From Isoetes taiwanensis (taxonomy: Eukaryota; Streptophyta; Lycopodiopsida; Isoetales; Isoetaceae): a stretch of DNA of 64,000 bases. Positions 31,382 through 43,379 of this stretch are shown here, in pieces; positions within the stretch are counted from its first letter, which is position 1, and each line of letters starts with the position of its first letter. The DNA lies in contig JAJEKV010000054.1 of assembly GCA_021234155.1 (NCBI GenBank), positions 7,832,655 to 7,896,654 on the forward strand, written 5' to 3'. The position numbers and the translations under genes were made by a program. The notes under the pieces were generated by a model that saw only the letters and a program-made list of their open reading frames with translations, had not been told where the DNA came from and did not search any database.

Positions 31382-31852
31382 GTAAGATCTTCTGGTTGTG
31401 AAGCTGGTAGCTTTTACATCCGGAGTTGACAATTGGTGGACCCTGTACTGGAATGGAGCTGGCTCCCTCTATAGTACCCACTTTCTGGCGAAGAAAGAAG
31501 ATTTTCCTTATAGTATCCTTTAGGGGGGAAGACGAGTGGATGCCCTCTCCTGTTCTTGTACTAGGACTCCCATATTATCTGTATTTCCCTCAATGACAGA
31601 CACTTTTTTTTTTGGTCTTTCATATGACAGAATGTTGATCAATTTGAGCCTTCCAACTGACATACAAAAATGTTGCTTGATAGAAGACCATTTTTGAATT
31701 ATAAACTTAGAACAAAAAGGTTACATAGTAGTAACACTAATATAAACATATAATTAAAAAGTTAAGAGTAGCATCGACAACATAATTCAAGAGTCATCAA
31801 GAGCCATTGATGCTCTTCTACGTTTTTCATTCCAAGCATCAAAGCATGCTTT
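31382..31852. other. LINE 3' tail and spacer
   Basis: It contains the probable LINE 3' untranslated region and a T10 tract near 31608. The tract is followed by GGTCTTTCATATGACAG, a phrase that recurs in similar form near 35884-35910. No gene is seen. Confidence 0.45.
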
Positions 31853-32270
31853 TCACTCCACGTGTTCAAATGGTTTGCTCCACATGGAAATCATCATAGT
31901 AGCATCCAACATTTCTAGGTTCACGCGGGCCCTCATACCCCTCTTGACGTTATTTTGGAGGGTCTCACAACATGCTGTGCTTCCTGGAATAACCATGCAA
32001 CACTGCCATAGACTCATAAGTGCTAAAAAACTGTTCCGCCAACCAACTATCTGTTGTTCCATCCTCCTCTCTACAAATAGTCCAAGCCACCAACATATTT
32101 TTATTCTTGGCTGCCCTGAAAAGTGTCCCAATAAAGTCTTCTCTCTCACTCAATTTACCTGTTGCTGTAGCAGATGTGGGGCTCTGGTTAATGTCCATTG
32201 GTGAATCTCGATGACAGAGACGATGACGGCCTTTCTTCTTCACAGACTCCATCCACAGAATAGACTCCAC
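31853..32270 (-). other. Uncharacterised minus-strand ORF fragment
   Basis: The minus-strand frame from 32270 reads KLSEREDFIGTLFRAAKNKN and continues with VAWTICREEDGTTDSWLAEQ and FFSTYESMAVLHGYSRKH. It then changes frame into MRARVNLEMLDATMMISMWS. It resembles a transposon accessory protein in style, but I cannot name the family. The frame change makes it a likely relic. Confidence 0.3.
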
Positions 32271-32314
32271 AGACGCCGCCGTTTTGTGTAAAAGGGGGGA
32301 AAGAAAGAACCAAG

Positions 32315-32634
32315 AATAAATAAATAAATAAATAAATAAATTCTGAACATTATACTACCGGCTTACCAAAAAGACCCGTGGCAGCAGGCGGAGCAGAAAT
32401 CATTCGAATTTCCCAAATTGGTGAATTCATTGGGGAAATGGGAGAATAGGACAAATCGGGAATGTAGTAGAAGTTAAAAAAAATAAAATAAAATAAAAAA
32501 TTAATGTTACCTAACCTAATTCATTATTCTATTAGAGGCAGGTAAGGTACATTAACTCGATATGCCTGCTTATGCCTATAAAATAACCCTAGTACTTATA
32601 CAAAAATGAAAGGAAGGAAGGAAGGAAGGAAGGT
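32315..32634. repeat. Microsatellites (AAAT)n and (GGAA)n
   Basis: (AAAT)n covers about 32315-32341 and (AAGG)n about 32610-32633. AT-rich unique sequence lies between them. Confidence 0.8.
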
Positions 32635-32639
32635 ATTTT

Positions 32640-35600
32640 TATCGTCCACGGAGACCAATCGGTCTATGGGACCCAATACAAAAGCGCAGCAAGCGGATTA
32701 CTACCCGGATAAAAAAACCCTCACCCCGAAGGGTTTTCGAGGGAAAAACCGTGGCAGCAATCAGCCTGCTGATAAACTGTTCCAATATACAAAATGCAAA
32801 AACACACAAATATATACACTCATGCACCGCGACCAGAGTGCTGATCGTGGGCAGCCAAGTGGGGGCAAAGGTGAGCTCGCAGATCCAAGTACTCTGTAGA
32901 TATGCGACCCCGAGCACGCATCTTGCCGGCGTGTTCATCAACAAATGTAGGGGCAAGTCCGGCCGTACTAAGGGAGGCGTGATCGGCCCGGATCCGACCG
33001 GTCTTTGGCAACTCGAAAGTGTGAGACTCATCCTCAATGGCACCCGTTTGACAAAGATCGACAGAGCTGTCCGGCGGGGGCTCCCAATCCACCGCCCGCC
33101 TCGATCGCGAAGATGGTGGGCACCGCGCGAATGGAGACAATGAGTCTGCGCTTTTTCAGGCGGTTGGGAACGCAGGTAGAGCTACGGGCCCCGGCTAGCA
33201 CCAGGGGTTGATGTGCTCCTTGTAATGGGCGCTTTTTGACCTGCTCTAGAGCCGGCCGGGTCCCGAGCTTGCCAAGGAAGCAGCGTCCCGTGTACTCCCG
33301 CGGTCGTCACGATCGGCCTCTCGTGTCCACCCTGCATGCACCTGTGTTCTCGCGACGCTCCATCCGGCGAACCACCGATCTCTCTTACCCCTCCAGCAGC
33401 TCGGGCATCGCTGCGGGCCCATTGCCACGGCGTAGAAGTGTGGGAGCCGAACATCACCCATATTAACCACTTTACGAAAATAGACGATGTGTCTATCAAG
33501 GGCTGCCCACCGGGCGGCAAGAATCCGCTTGTAGCATAATTTGATAGGGGCCCGAAGGTTTCACCCAAGTGCCCGTGCCAAAATGCCTTCGCACTTTTTG
33601 CTCCAAGTCATTCCAGTGTCGCCAAAGAGACGACCGGCCCCAAACCTCACCCCCGGCATTGGAAGGACAAGCTCGAAAGGTGCTTAAACAGATGTGATTG
33701 ATGGCCCCAATCATAGAGCTCTGCGGTGATCGTTGTTCTGCATGGCATAAAGCGCTTTCGGTCTGGCTGTCACCGAAGCGGATGGGCGCCCCAACAGGCG
33801 AGGAGGGGAACTCCCCCCAGGTACTTGTAGGTGGGCGTGACCTCCACAGTGCCGTCCCCGATATGTGAGTGCAGGAGGCGGGGGTGACGTGAAGAAGAGG
33901 ATATGAGAACCACCACGGTCTTGGCGATTCACGCCGCGTAATGCGTAGCCCGAGAATGTCTAGGGCATCCGGATGAGACCGCATAGCTTCGGGGTGTGGG
34001 CGCCAAGGTCAACATCATCCGCATAGATGAGTGGGCGGATGACCTGTTGCAAAAGCCGTATGCCATCCCCCCATGCTCCGCAAGCGGGGCTCTAACCGAT
34101 CAATGTAGAGGCCAAAAAGTGTTGGTGAGAGGGGCAGCCCTGCTTGACCCCGATACTACCGGTGAAGGCTTGGCCTGTCGGTACGCATCCTACCAAAACA
34201 ACTCTCATACAGTTTTGTATGGCATTCGCATGCGCAGCGCAGCCCCAGCTTGATCGCAGCTCTAGCCTATAGCTTTTCCGGAGGGACCAGATCAAAAGCC
34301 TTCGCGCAGCGGCAATACAAGTCCTGCCGATGGTTCCTACCGCCTTCAATCGCCCGCCGCAGCAAAGATATGGTCAATCGCTGAGTGGTGGGGGTCTAAA
34401 GCCCGCTTGTGTGAGGGGCTCGCGACATCTTGCCTCCGCCAGCCGGTCAACCGCTGCCGAGAATGCCGGTAATAGTTTGGCAAACACCGAACCGACCATG
34501 ATCGGCCCCAAATTGGCCGGACAAAGGTGGGTCGCCCGCCTTTGTGAATGGGGACAACCCCGCTTGTGGTCCATTGTCGGGGAAACCTTCCTGCAATGCT
34601 CATGAACAGGGAAGTGAGGGATCGGCACCAGCGCTGCCCCCGCCCATTTGAGTAACTCGCCCCGCATACCATCGAGGTTAGTCAGCCTTCCCATTAGCCA
34701 CCGTTGCGTGCCCTCCACAACATCCTCCTCCTCGCAAGAACCAATGGGGCCATCATCCCGGGGGTATGGGCATATCTCGCCCCGGTGGGTCATAGAGCTG
34801 CTGCAAATCTTGTTCCCACTGCCCTCGGGTGTGTGATGTCCTCTGTGGGTCAATGGCAGCGAAGCACTCTTCTCCAAAAGGTTCGAGGATGAGTGTCGGC
34901 AGATGCCCGAACATCTCCCCCGATGCGGCAAAGGTACCCGCCTTTGTCTCCTTCCGGATAGGCGCCAGATCGGGTGGTGGTGGCCGGCGGGGCACGGATC
35001 CGTGATGTGACGGAGTGGGCGCGTTCTTACACTCGCATCAAACCACCAAGGCCATTGCCGAAATGTTGTTGTCCCTCGAAATGGCGGCGTGGAGGGTCTT
35101 ACAAAAGCACCGTTCCGTACATCCGTAATAGCGAAGTCAACCCATCTATCTGCTGCTCTAGTGTGGGGGGTCCGCAGAATGGCCGCATTGCGTCCATGAA
35201 GCATCTCGGGCGTAGTCCTCCTCTTGCTCATAATCTAGTCGCGCGAGGATGGCGGGGTTGACATAGTGGGGGTTCTCGGGCGGCTTGCCAAACCATGTCC
35301 AAATAAAGTGGGAGGTGATCCGAGTCGACCTCCTCATCCCGGATCGCGTCGGGCCCACCGAAACTCGATGAGATGCATATCTTGCGCGCAGCCTACTGAG
35401 CACATAGTCCACCACACTAGACCCTCCCCCCCATTGTCCCGCCTGCAGTGCACTTGCGAAGCGGGCCACCGCGGGCGTGCCATCATTACAAATTATCAAG
35501 TCAAAAATACCACATAGCAGAGCAACTATCGCCAAAGCGAAAGTGACCGGCCGCATCCGATCCTCGTGGCGCTGGTTAGCGTCTGCCGGACGAAAGCCGC

Positions 35601-35720
35601 AGGACATCGTCGGTGAGGGGTCAAGTCTCATGGGCTGCTCTACTCCTGTCCATGCATTGAAATCCCCAAGAAGGGCGACCCTACCCAACTCGCTTGTCTT
35701 TCAGATGTCATCATATAGAT
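32640..35720 (-). pseudogene. Degenerate GC-rich LINE of a different (non-L1-like) clade
   Basis: The minus strand carries endonuclease motifs at ~35690-35150: RVALLGDFNAWTG, FDLIICNDGTPAVARF and GSSVVDYVLSRLRARY. Reverse-transcriptase motifs follow: VVPIHKGG, LGPIMVGSVFAKLLPAF, LTQAGFRPP, IGVKQGCP and LIYADDVDL (~34050-34010). Order and polarity fit one element. The GDFN...VVDYVL style and the FRP...GVKQGCP spacing resemble non-L1 LINEs (of RTE-, Dualen- or CR1-like appearance). Frame changes are frequent, so it is long dead. GC content is much higher than in the flanks. Confidence 0.7.
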
Positions 35721-37208
35721 CGACATAAGGGTCCATCCTATCCGCATCGGAGTGGTTGCGATAGAAGGTGCTCTCTGCGTGAGGGAATTAACAGGCGGCC
35801 AGAAAAAGAGGGTTGCCACTGGTATTATGCACACGAACCCAAAGGGAAATTTATATTTGCGATCTTTCAAATGACATACACTTTTTTTTTTGCCTTTCTA
35901 TATGACAGGTAAATTGATATTTGTGACCCTTCATATGCAGGGCAATTTTTTTTGCTGCCTGTTTTGATGGGCAAAAAAGCCAAAAACAGGCATGAAAGCC
36001 GTCAAACTTGAACCTTGGGCCATAGCTGAGCTTGCCCATAGGTGAGCTTGAATCGTCCAAGCTTGTGCGGGTTGTGGACAGCGGCAGCTGGAAACAAAGA
36101 AAAATCTATCTTGAAACTTTGTGTTCACAAAATATAACCTGAAGAAGAAAGCTTCTGGCTATGGCATCTTCCCAGATTTCAAGTTCTTGTAAACAGAACG
36201 ACCGGATCTACACAGATAGAACTTTCTGGATGCTGCCGACTTGTGCCAAGGGACAGATCTGGATGCCATCCAGGAAGCGGCCTCATTTTCCCCTTTCTGT
36301 AGAATCTTGCAAGGATGATTTTAGGCTTAGCTGCCGGATTGAAGACAGAATTGGCCAATAAAGCATGCCAGAGGAAAATCGGCCAGCAATAGTCCAGAAA
36401 TTGCCAGATTAGAAGGATTCGGGAAGGAAATCTTGATTGTGGGAAGATTTTGGCGTGGGCATGCAGAAGATTCTTTGTTGTAAGGTCGGATTCCTCTGTT
36501 TGTGGCTGGATTCCTCTGAAGATTCCTCTCAGAGAGCCCTTGTTTGTTTGCTTCCGGATACTGGGCACCGGGGATGAGCCAAATCCTCTACTGTTCGACC
36601 CATTGAGGGGGATCGTTTTGTAAAGCGTGGCAGACAGATCAAAACGCCATAGCCATAGCTGTTTCTCTTAATCTGCTCTTAGCTCGTCATTGCTTCATCT
36701 CTACATTCTACTCCATCATTTTGAGGCTTACGTACTGAGCATCCTGAGCTTACATACAAAAGCTTACATACAAAAGTATCCTGAGCCTACATTCTGCCCG
36801 AAGATTTCAAGCAGATGATGCAAGATTTCAAGAAGAAGAAAAGAGGCGACCAACCTCCTTAGCCGCCAAAACTACCTGGGTTTCTTTTGTAAGTCCTTTT
36901 TTGTGGGCTTGCTGCTTTTGTTCTCGCCAGACGAGTCGAGAAATAAAGAATAGGGAAATGTTTCTAGTTAATTGTAAACTGATATTTTGATTAATTATAT
37001 TAATTATTAAATGTAAGTGCTAATTAATTATACCGATTAATTACTCTTATGATTGATTATCGTTTTTAGGAGGTTGCCATCCCCCTTGCCGTGCCCCCTC
37101 CCCACCTGCCCCTGCTTGCCCCCTTTCTTTGCCTCTCTTCCTCTTTCTTTGCCCTTTTAATCCGTTGGCCCTCCCCCTTTCTTTGCCCCTTTAATCCCAT
37201 AGCCCTTC
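35721..37208. other. Intergenic, no gene recognised
   Basis: Contains a T-rich tract (35881-35890) flanked by CATATGACA-like words shared with 31600-31640. It also has a long unclassified stretch with many short open frames. A C-rich, pyrimidine-rich block (37080-37208) precedes the CACTA-like terminus. Confidence 0.4.
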
Positions 37209-37735
37209 CACTACAAAACCAAAGCCCCGTTATTTGGCGTCTATTACGACGCCCGGCGTCGCCGCTTGCGTCGATGATCGACGCCGAAACGCCGATAAAC
37301 GACGCCTATTTTCGGCGTCGGAGCGTCGATATACGACGCTTATGCGTCGCTATATCCAGCCGCAATCTGCGCGCGTCTTTAGTTTAATTTACATGACGCC
37401 GTTCAACGTCGTTAAGACATTAACGTGCGGATCATTAATGCTGCGACTGCTTTACCGGAGTGACCGCGCCACCGGGCCATTTGGCAGATGACTGCAACGC
37501 CGTTCAACGACGAAAAGTACACGCCATCATGTCCCTCCAGCGTGGCGTTGCCAAAATAAGCGCCGACGCGGGTCGCCGCGTGTGAAACGCCGCTCAACGA
37601 CGGCGTCGGGCGTGGTTACACCACCTCGCCGCGTGGGTACGTCGTTTCTGGCGGCCCGGCGCCATTTATTTATCGCCGTTCAACAACGCCTGGCGGCGTG
37701 GCGACCGCGGATAACGCCGTTCAACGATCGATAAA
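37209..37735. repeat. CACTA terminus and GACGCC subterminal repeats
   Basis: Many copies of GACGCC, GGCGTC, CGTTCAACGACG and AACGCCG in both orientations within ~530 bp. In CACTA elements such subterminal repeats bind the element-encoded TNPA-type protein. The density drops abruptly at the AT-rich stretch starting near 37736. Confidence 0.6.
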
Positions 37736-38165
37736 GAATTTTGATAAAAAAAATATTTATTTAATATTATTCAATATGATTTAACGGACGCTTAATATTC
37801 ATATGCAAAATTAACAAATATTTAATATAAATAAATATTTAGTAATATTTATTAATATTAATATTATCAATAATATTAATAGTATTAATAAATATTAAAT
37901 ATGAACAAAATAAATCGAGAATAAATATTTAAAAATTTAAAAATTCGAAAAATAGAAACAAATATTGATTAAATTATATTAATGGTAGATAAGCATTATT
38001 GTTTAATATGTAATTAAATGTTTAATAAATCTAAGAATAAAAAAAATAGAATCGAAAGTATAAAATTAACATAACAAAAAATCACAAATAATAAGAACAA
38101 AGCATAAAAAATTTAAATTGAATTCAATTAATATATTTCACAATGTAATTTGCACATTACAAAAT
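37736..38165. other. AT-rich stretch
   Basis: About 430 bp, nearly all A/T, dominated by TTAATATTxATAA-like words. No gene is seen. It separates the subterminal repeats from the 3' end of the minus-strand genes. Confidence 0.6.
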
Positions 38166-38189
38166 ATATTAAGTCTTTAGTTGTTGCTC

Positions 38190-39665
38190 TCTTCTTCTTC
38201 TTCTTCATTGGCTTCGTCTTCATTTACCCTCGCATTATATTGTATCGCAACAATTAGTTCATTGTAGTCACAAATAATTATCTAATGAATGATACACACT
38301 TCATCCCCCTTTCACGCCATAGGGCGACGCTGATGGTCGCGATGATCGCCTTTGTTTGAAGGCCCTTTCGCTTCATCTTTAGCGGTAGGGCTGACCAAAG
38401 AAATGACGCCTAGTGAGAATGAGCACCAAAACTAATGTTAGTGTTCAACTCGAGAACCTACATTATAAACCAAATTTATACTTACAAATAGCTTATCCGT
38501 AAAGCCATAACCGCCGCACCAGTCTTATTGGCACTATGGTCGCCACTTGCTTCGTCGTACCTCACGCCCAAATACGCTTTGTTCTAGCTTCCCCTTTCTT
38601 TGATAATATGTTGGCCTTCAAACACTACAATGCAATACAAGGACTTAGTCCACATGGCATCATCTAATTATACGACTCATGGGAGAGATGATGTACTTGA
38701 AATGCCTCATTAGTCAACCGATAGGTCAGGCCACTTCCTCTATCTGGACTCCCTGTAGCTTTGGCAAGATCTTTCACCGCTTTTCTTACGATTACCTCCG
38801 CAAAATATAAATAAAATATGAGTACAATGAGGTTATAATGAAGAACGAAAGAGCCTAATACACCGTGGATTTAACATGTTTACCCCGCTTTGAACAAAGC
38901 TCCCTCCATGAGATCTCTCCGACTTGAGCTCTCTGGATATTCCCCTTCTAAAATCTCCTTGATCCTCTCTTTTTCCTCATCATAGGCTCCCGAAGTTCCA
39001 TTCACCCTTGTGGACGTTATGGCAAACGCTATTTGTGACATTATTAGCCATCTTCCAAAAATTGTCGCCATCCGCAAAGGTCTTTGGGCGCGCAACTTCT
39101 TGCTACTACACTCAACATACGACTAACATATGAATATGTGTTAGTGAACAAAAAAAGGGCATAATTCAAGATGAACTCACTCATATTGAAAGAGATGCCT
39201 TCGTGGAGGTGGTGCGGTGGTGCACGATCTTTAACAGAGCTTGAAGAGGAATTGCGGCCCACTCCGACGGGGATCTACGGCGGCCGGCGCTCGCCTTCGG
39301 GGGGTTCATTCTCCTCGTGCTCGGGAACGGCCCCAAGATTGAATTCTCAAGGAGTGTATGAGCTATGACGTGGAGGGTCATGGGGCCGACCTCCGCCTAC
39401 TTTGTTCAACAGCCCCCGCGCAATCTCCATTTCGCGGGCGACATCCCGAATTGCAAGGCATTCCACCTATCTTCGTGGTTATCGCCTCGTTGATATCTCG
39501 GAAGTTCCCTGCTCGCCGCCTTCCCGGGCGGATGCGAGGTCCTTTTTCCCGTCTCTTCTGGCGGTGGTGATGAGAAGAAGATCCGCCCATAACCACGACG
39601 ACGAACATTATGCATAGGAAAAAGAAGGACGCTAAACCGCATTTACACGCTACATTTAAAAACAT
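38190..39665 (-). pseudogene. Multi-exon minus-strand gene remnant in the CACTA-like element
   Basis: Pieces in order on the minus strand: a basic Arg/His-rich start (GGSSSHHHRQKRREKGPRIR) near 39590; GRWLIMSQIAFAITSTRVNG, then YDEEKERIKEILEGEYPESS at ~39040-38890; EVIVRKAVKDLAKATG at ~38800; and an acidic end (VNEDEANEEEEESNN) at ~38230-38190. AT-rich gaps with plausible splice signals lie between the blocks. The placement and composition would suit a Transposase_24/TNPA-type protein that binds subterminal repeats. No diagnostic motif was confirmed, so this is a suggestion only. Confidence 0.35.
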
Positions 39666-40039
39666 TAGAACGTTAAAAATAAATGGTTAACTTACATTTT
39701 ATCCTAGAAAAAATCCATACCAAATCCACAAATGGTGGAGGTGGCGGTGGTGGCGAAGCTAAACCCGAATCGACCAACTTCGCCTCTTAAAGGCCTTTGC
39801 AGTTTAGGGTCACAATAAGGCTACCAAGCCACGCGAGAAGTAAAGTTGTGAACAATAGATATGCCATCGCGTCGCATCCCATGGTTCTTTTTACATGTGC
39901 AAAAAACTTGCAAGTTATTTATATGGAGTGCGATGAATAACATAGTAGGAAAGCAACAAATGTTAGCAACATGGGAAGTTCATTACAAAACATTGGGATT
40001 TGAATAATTAAAAGTGTCTTTATATATTTGGTTATTAGA

Positions 40040-41476
40040 CAATTAAAAAATTTAATACTCTTAAACATGGCAAGATATACAATATTGTATTCATTATTTG
40101 AGTTGTGACAACAACAATTTTGACATCTCCAAGGCATCCATGCACTTCATGTGTCGCCTTTTGTCTCACAACCATGGTAGAAGATATTCCAACACTTTGT
40201 AAGGCTTCAACAACTTCGTAAGCTTTGGGTCGTGATGAGAATACGCCTTCACGTAGGCACATCATTCTTGTTTTTGCTCCTCCAACTTGTCAAGACGCCG
40301 TTGGTACATATGGGTTGGATTAATCCATTGGGCATTGTTGTTATTATTAAACCACTCCATTCGTCGCATAGCTTGCACGAAAATCCGGAAGCATCTCATA
40401 AATATATCCCAATGCATAGACATCATGAATTTCGTGTCCCCATACACGATCATCATCCTTTGATTTCTCAAACACAGTTTCCTCTAACCATGGATATTTT
40501 GCTTGTCCATCCGAAAGTAAGTACCGACACTTCAACAAGGGACGACGCTCTTTGGCGTAAAAATGAATTGCATTGTCCCAATCACCAATGGCCACCCACA
40601 CATTTTGGTACTCATCATCAAAATGTAATTTGACTCTCTTGCAATTAAGCTTTGTGTGAGTGAAGTGGCCTTTGTGGATCTCAACGACACCTTCTCTTAG
40701 GGCAAGAGCTATCTCCTCGAACATACCGATATACAACTCGTGATTTTGCTCCTAAGTTCAGCGCCTATGTGTTTGTCAGTTCTTCTTGGCGCTCTAGCAA
40801 TTGCATTTGACCATCTTCTAAAACGTGACAAGTTATTAGGTAAATAGTCAAACAAGTGTGCAAGTGTCTCTCCATTCATGAAAGGTAGAATCACCATTGG
40901 CCCTATGGTATCCCCACTAGAGCTAGCAACTTCATATGCAAGTCCAATGGATGTAGCCAAAGCAGGATGCGGGCTCTTGAAGCGTATGTATCTTTGAGCC
41001 ATCTCATACGTCTCGGCCCTATCTTTGCCCTTGAAAACCCATCCAATCGTATAGCTCATCATCTTGGAAGTGTTGTGTTCCGCTGATTTTGATTTGATAC
41101 GCGCGATGTGTTGGTTTCTCCTCAATAAGGTGTATCACATCCACGGCCTCTACAGCATGGGATCAACAAAGATTGATGTGTTCATGTGATTCTCCAAAGA
41201 AAAGTGGGGCTTGCTAGGCCCTGCTCCACTAGAGCTTCCCCCCTGATGCAAAGCATTTTTAATTACCTCCAACTGACGTGCATTGAGATCCGCAATGATG
41301 TTCTTGTGATCCAAACGTCGCTTCTTTGAGGAATTCCATGAAGCTACCCATTCCTTGACACGAGCCTCGGCATTGGGACTTTTAAGCTGCACTGAATGCT
41401 TCAAACATGTCTTCAGTTCATCCATGGGGTTTCCAATCATTGGCTTTACATGTGTGTCAAGGAGAGAAGTCAACAT
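40040..41476 (-). pseudogene. Protein-kinase-like gene with altered catalytic motifs, inside the CACTA-like element
   Basis: Minus-strand pieces follow the order of a protein kinase. A charged N-terminal region (41476-41160) includes NSSKKRRLDHKNIIADLNAR. VDVIHLIEEKPTHRAYQIK is next. A hinge-like VILPFMNGETLAHLF (~40900) is followed by an alpha-E-like MFEEIALALREG. HTKLN stands where HRDLK is expected, and VAIGDWDNA where the DFG region is expected. The activation-loop end and helix F follow, with YPWLEETV then HDVYALGYIYEML. The C-terminus reads CLREGVFSSRPKAYEVVEAL (~40255-40200). Loss of the HRD Asp and of DFG suggests a pseudokinase or decay. Frame changes near 41120, 40740 and 40340 break it. 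Confidence 0.5.
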
Positions 41477-41970
41477 TTCTTCTTGACCGCCATTTTTGTG
41501 CTAACTCAAATTGGCACTTCCTTTTCACATGTCCGACAAAATGGTCGACACGCTGACCGGGCTTTGCATCTCCCTATCGGACTTTCGTTAGCACATATCT
41601 CATTTATGACCATGCGCCTAATCTCACTAATCATTAGTGTCTTCACAAATCGGGCCATACCTACAAAAACCAATTTAGATTCATTAATCTTGCTTTGTGA
41701 CTTTTTTTTTCAACCTTCATTATGAATCTTTACCTACTTTCTTAAGAGTTAGTTTCCCTTTTAATTTTTTTTTTTAAAACCAACTATTTAAATTTTTTCT
41801 TGCTCTTAACCACTCCACATCAGTGTTTCTTTGACATCCCTAACATCTTTAAAAAACAACATTCTTAACTAGAAACCCGAAAATCAATAATGCAATTTTT
41901 TTTCAAAAACCCTGCCCTTGTCCAATCCCGTAAAGATTTCTATTTATTGATATATTAATAAAAAAATAAA

Positions 41971-42317
41971 CAAGAGTAGGGTGAGCTTGGACCCGAACAC
42001 CTAGTCTTCTCCACTCAAGGCGGAGCCGACCATGCCCTTGTCCAAGTCTCCCAAATTTTTCTAAACTAAATACATTAATCAATAAAATTTCAAGAGTAAC
42101 GGTGAGCTTGGACCCGAACACCTAGTCTTCTCCACTCAAGGGAGTGAGGAGCCGACCATGCCCTTGTCCAAGTCTCCCCAATTTTTCTAAACTAAATACA
42201 TTAATCAATAAAATTACAAGAGTAACGGTGAGCTTGGACCCTAACACCTAGTCTTCTCCACTCAAGGCGGAGCCGACCATGCCCTTGTCCAAGTCTCCCC
42301 AAGTTTTTTTAACCTAA
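41971..42317. repeat. Three tandem ~120-126 bp repeats
   Basis: Copies start at 41971, 42091 and 42217. Each begins CAAGAGTAACGGTGAGCTTG (first copy slightly different) and contains CACCTAGTCTTCTCCACTCA and GGAGCCGACCATGCCCTTGT. They end in an AT-rich TAAACTAAATACATTAATCA segment. No coding potential is apparent. Confidence 0.85.
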
Positions 42318-42707
42318 ATAAAACATTAAAATTTTATTCTCCTACTCAAACTCAAATTCTTACCTAGAATGTCTCGAAATGCAAAAATCGATTTCCAAGA
42401 GCTTAATGATTTTGTTATTAGTGTACATGCAAAAAATAAAGGCATTCAATAATTAGAAAACTTACATAAATAAAGAAATAAAAAAAAAAAAAACAAAAGA
42501 CGATTCACATTGAAAAGATCATTGACATTAAAACTATTTACATTGTTAATTAAAAAGAACTATATATTGACATGTAAAAAATGAAAAAAAAAAAAAAAGA
42601 AAGAACATAAAAGAAGGGGCCTCGGGTTTTCAACGACGCCCCCTTCTTGTAATAAAAATAGAGGAAGAATGGGCCTCGCCTTTTCAACGACGCCCTTCTT
42701 CCATGGA

Positions 42708-43024
42708 AAAAAAAGAAGAGGAGGAAGAAGAAGAAGAAGAAGAAGAAGAAGAAGAAGAAGAAGAAGAAGAAGAAGAAGAAGAAGAAGAAGAAGAAGAAGA
42801 AGAAGAAGAAGAAGAAGAAGAAGAAGAAGAAGAAGAAGAAGAAGAAGAAGAAGAAGAAGAAGAAGAAGAAGAAGAAGAAGAAGAAGAAGAAGAAGAAGAA
42901 GAAGAAGAAGAAGAAGAAGAAGAAGAAGAAGAAGAAGAAGAAGAAGAAGAAGAAGAAGAAGAAGAATTGAATAGAATGAGAAAGAGAAAGAAGAAGAAGA
43001 AGAAGAAAATGAATAGAAGATTGG
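42708..43024. repeat. Long (GAA)n tract
   Basis: An essentially pure GAA run covers about 42724-42965 (~80 units), with impure edges on both sides. All open frames here (poly-Glu or poly-Arg on the plus strand, poly-Leu on the minus strand) are by-products of the repeat. Confidence 0.9.
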
Positions 43025-43379
43025 AAGAACTAAGATTAGAAGGAAGAAACCAATGATTGGAAGATCATTGGAAGAAGAAGGAGGAGGATTCATTCATACT
43101 AATAAGAGGCTAAAATGGATTGAAGAAAAACAAGGATGGAAAGAAGAGGAGGATAGAAATGGGATGGATTGAAAACAAATAAGAAAAAAAAACAAGAAGC
43201 CCTAAATCTATCAAACAACAAGCCTAATTCAAAAATAGAGTTGATTGATCCATTGAAATACCTTTGGATGCTTGCTTGAAGCTTGAAAGGACCGCGAAGG
43301 ATGATCCGCGCCAAAAATCGCCACTTAAAAAACGCCCCTCCACCGCTTAGAACCAAAAAACTAGGGCGCGTAAAAGCCG

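Noticed and set aside
42703-43093. Poly-Glu, poly-Arg and poly-Leu open frames
   Set aside because: They are translations of a GAA microsatellite in its different frames.
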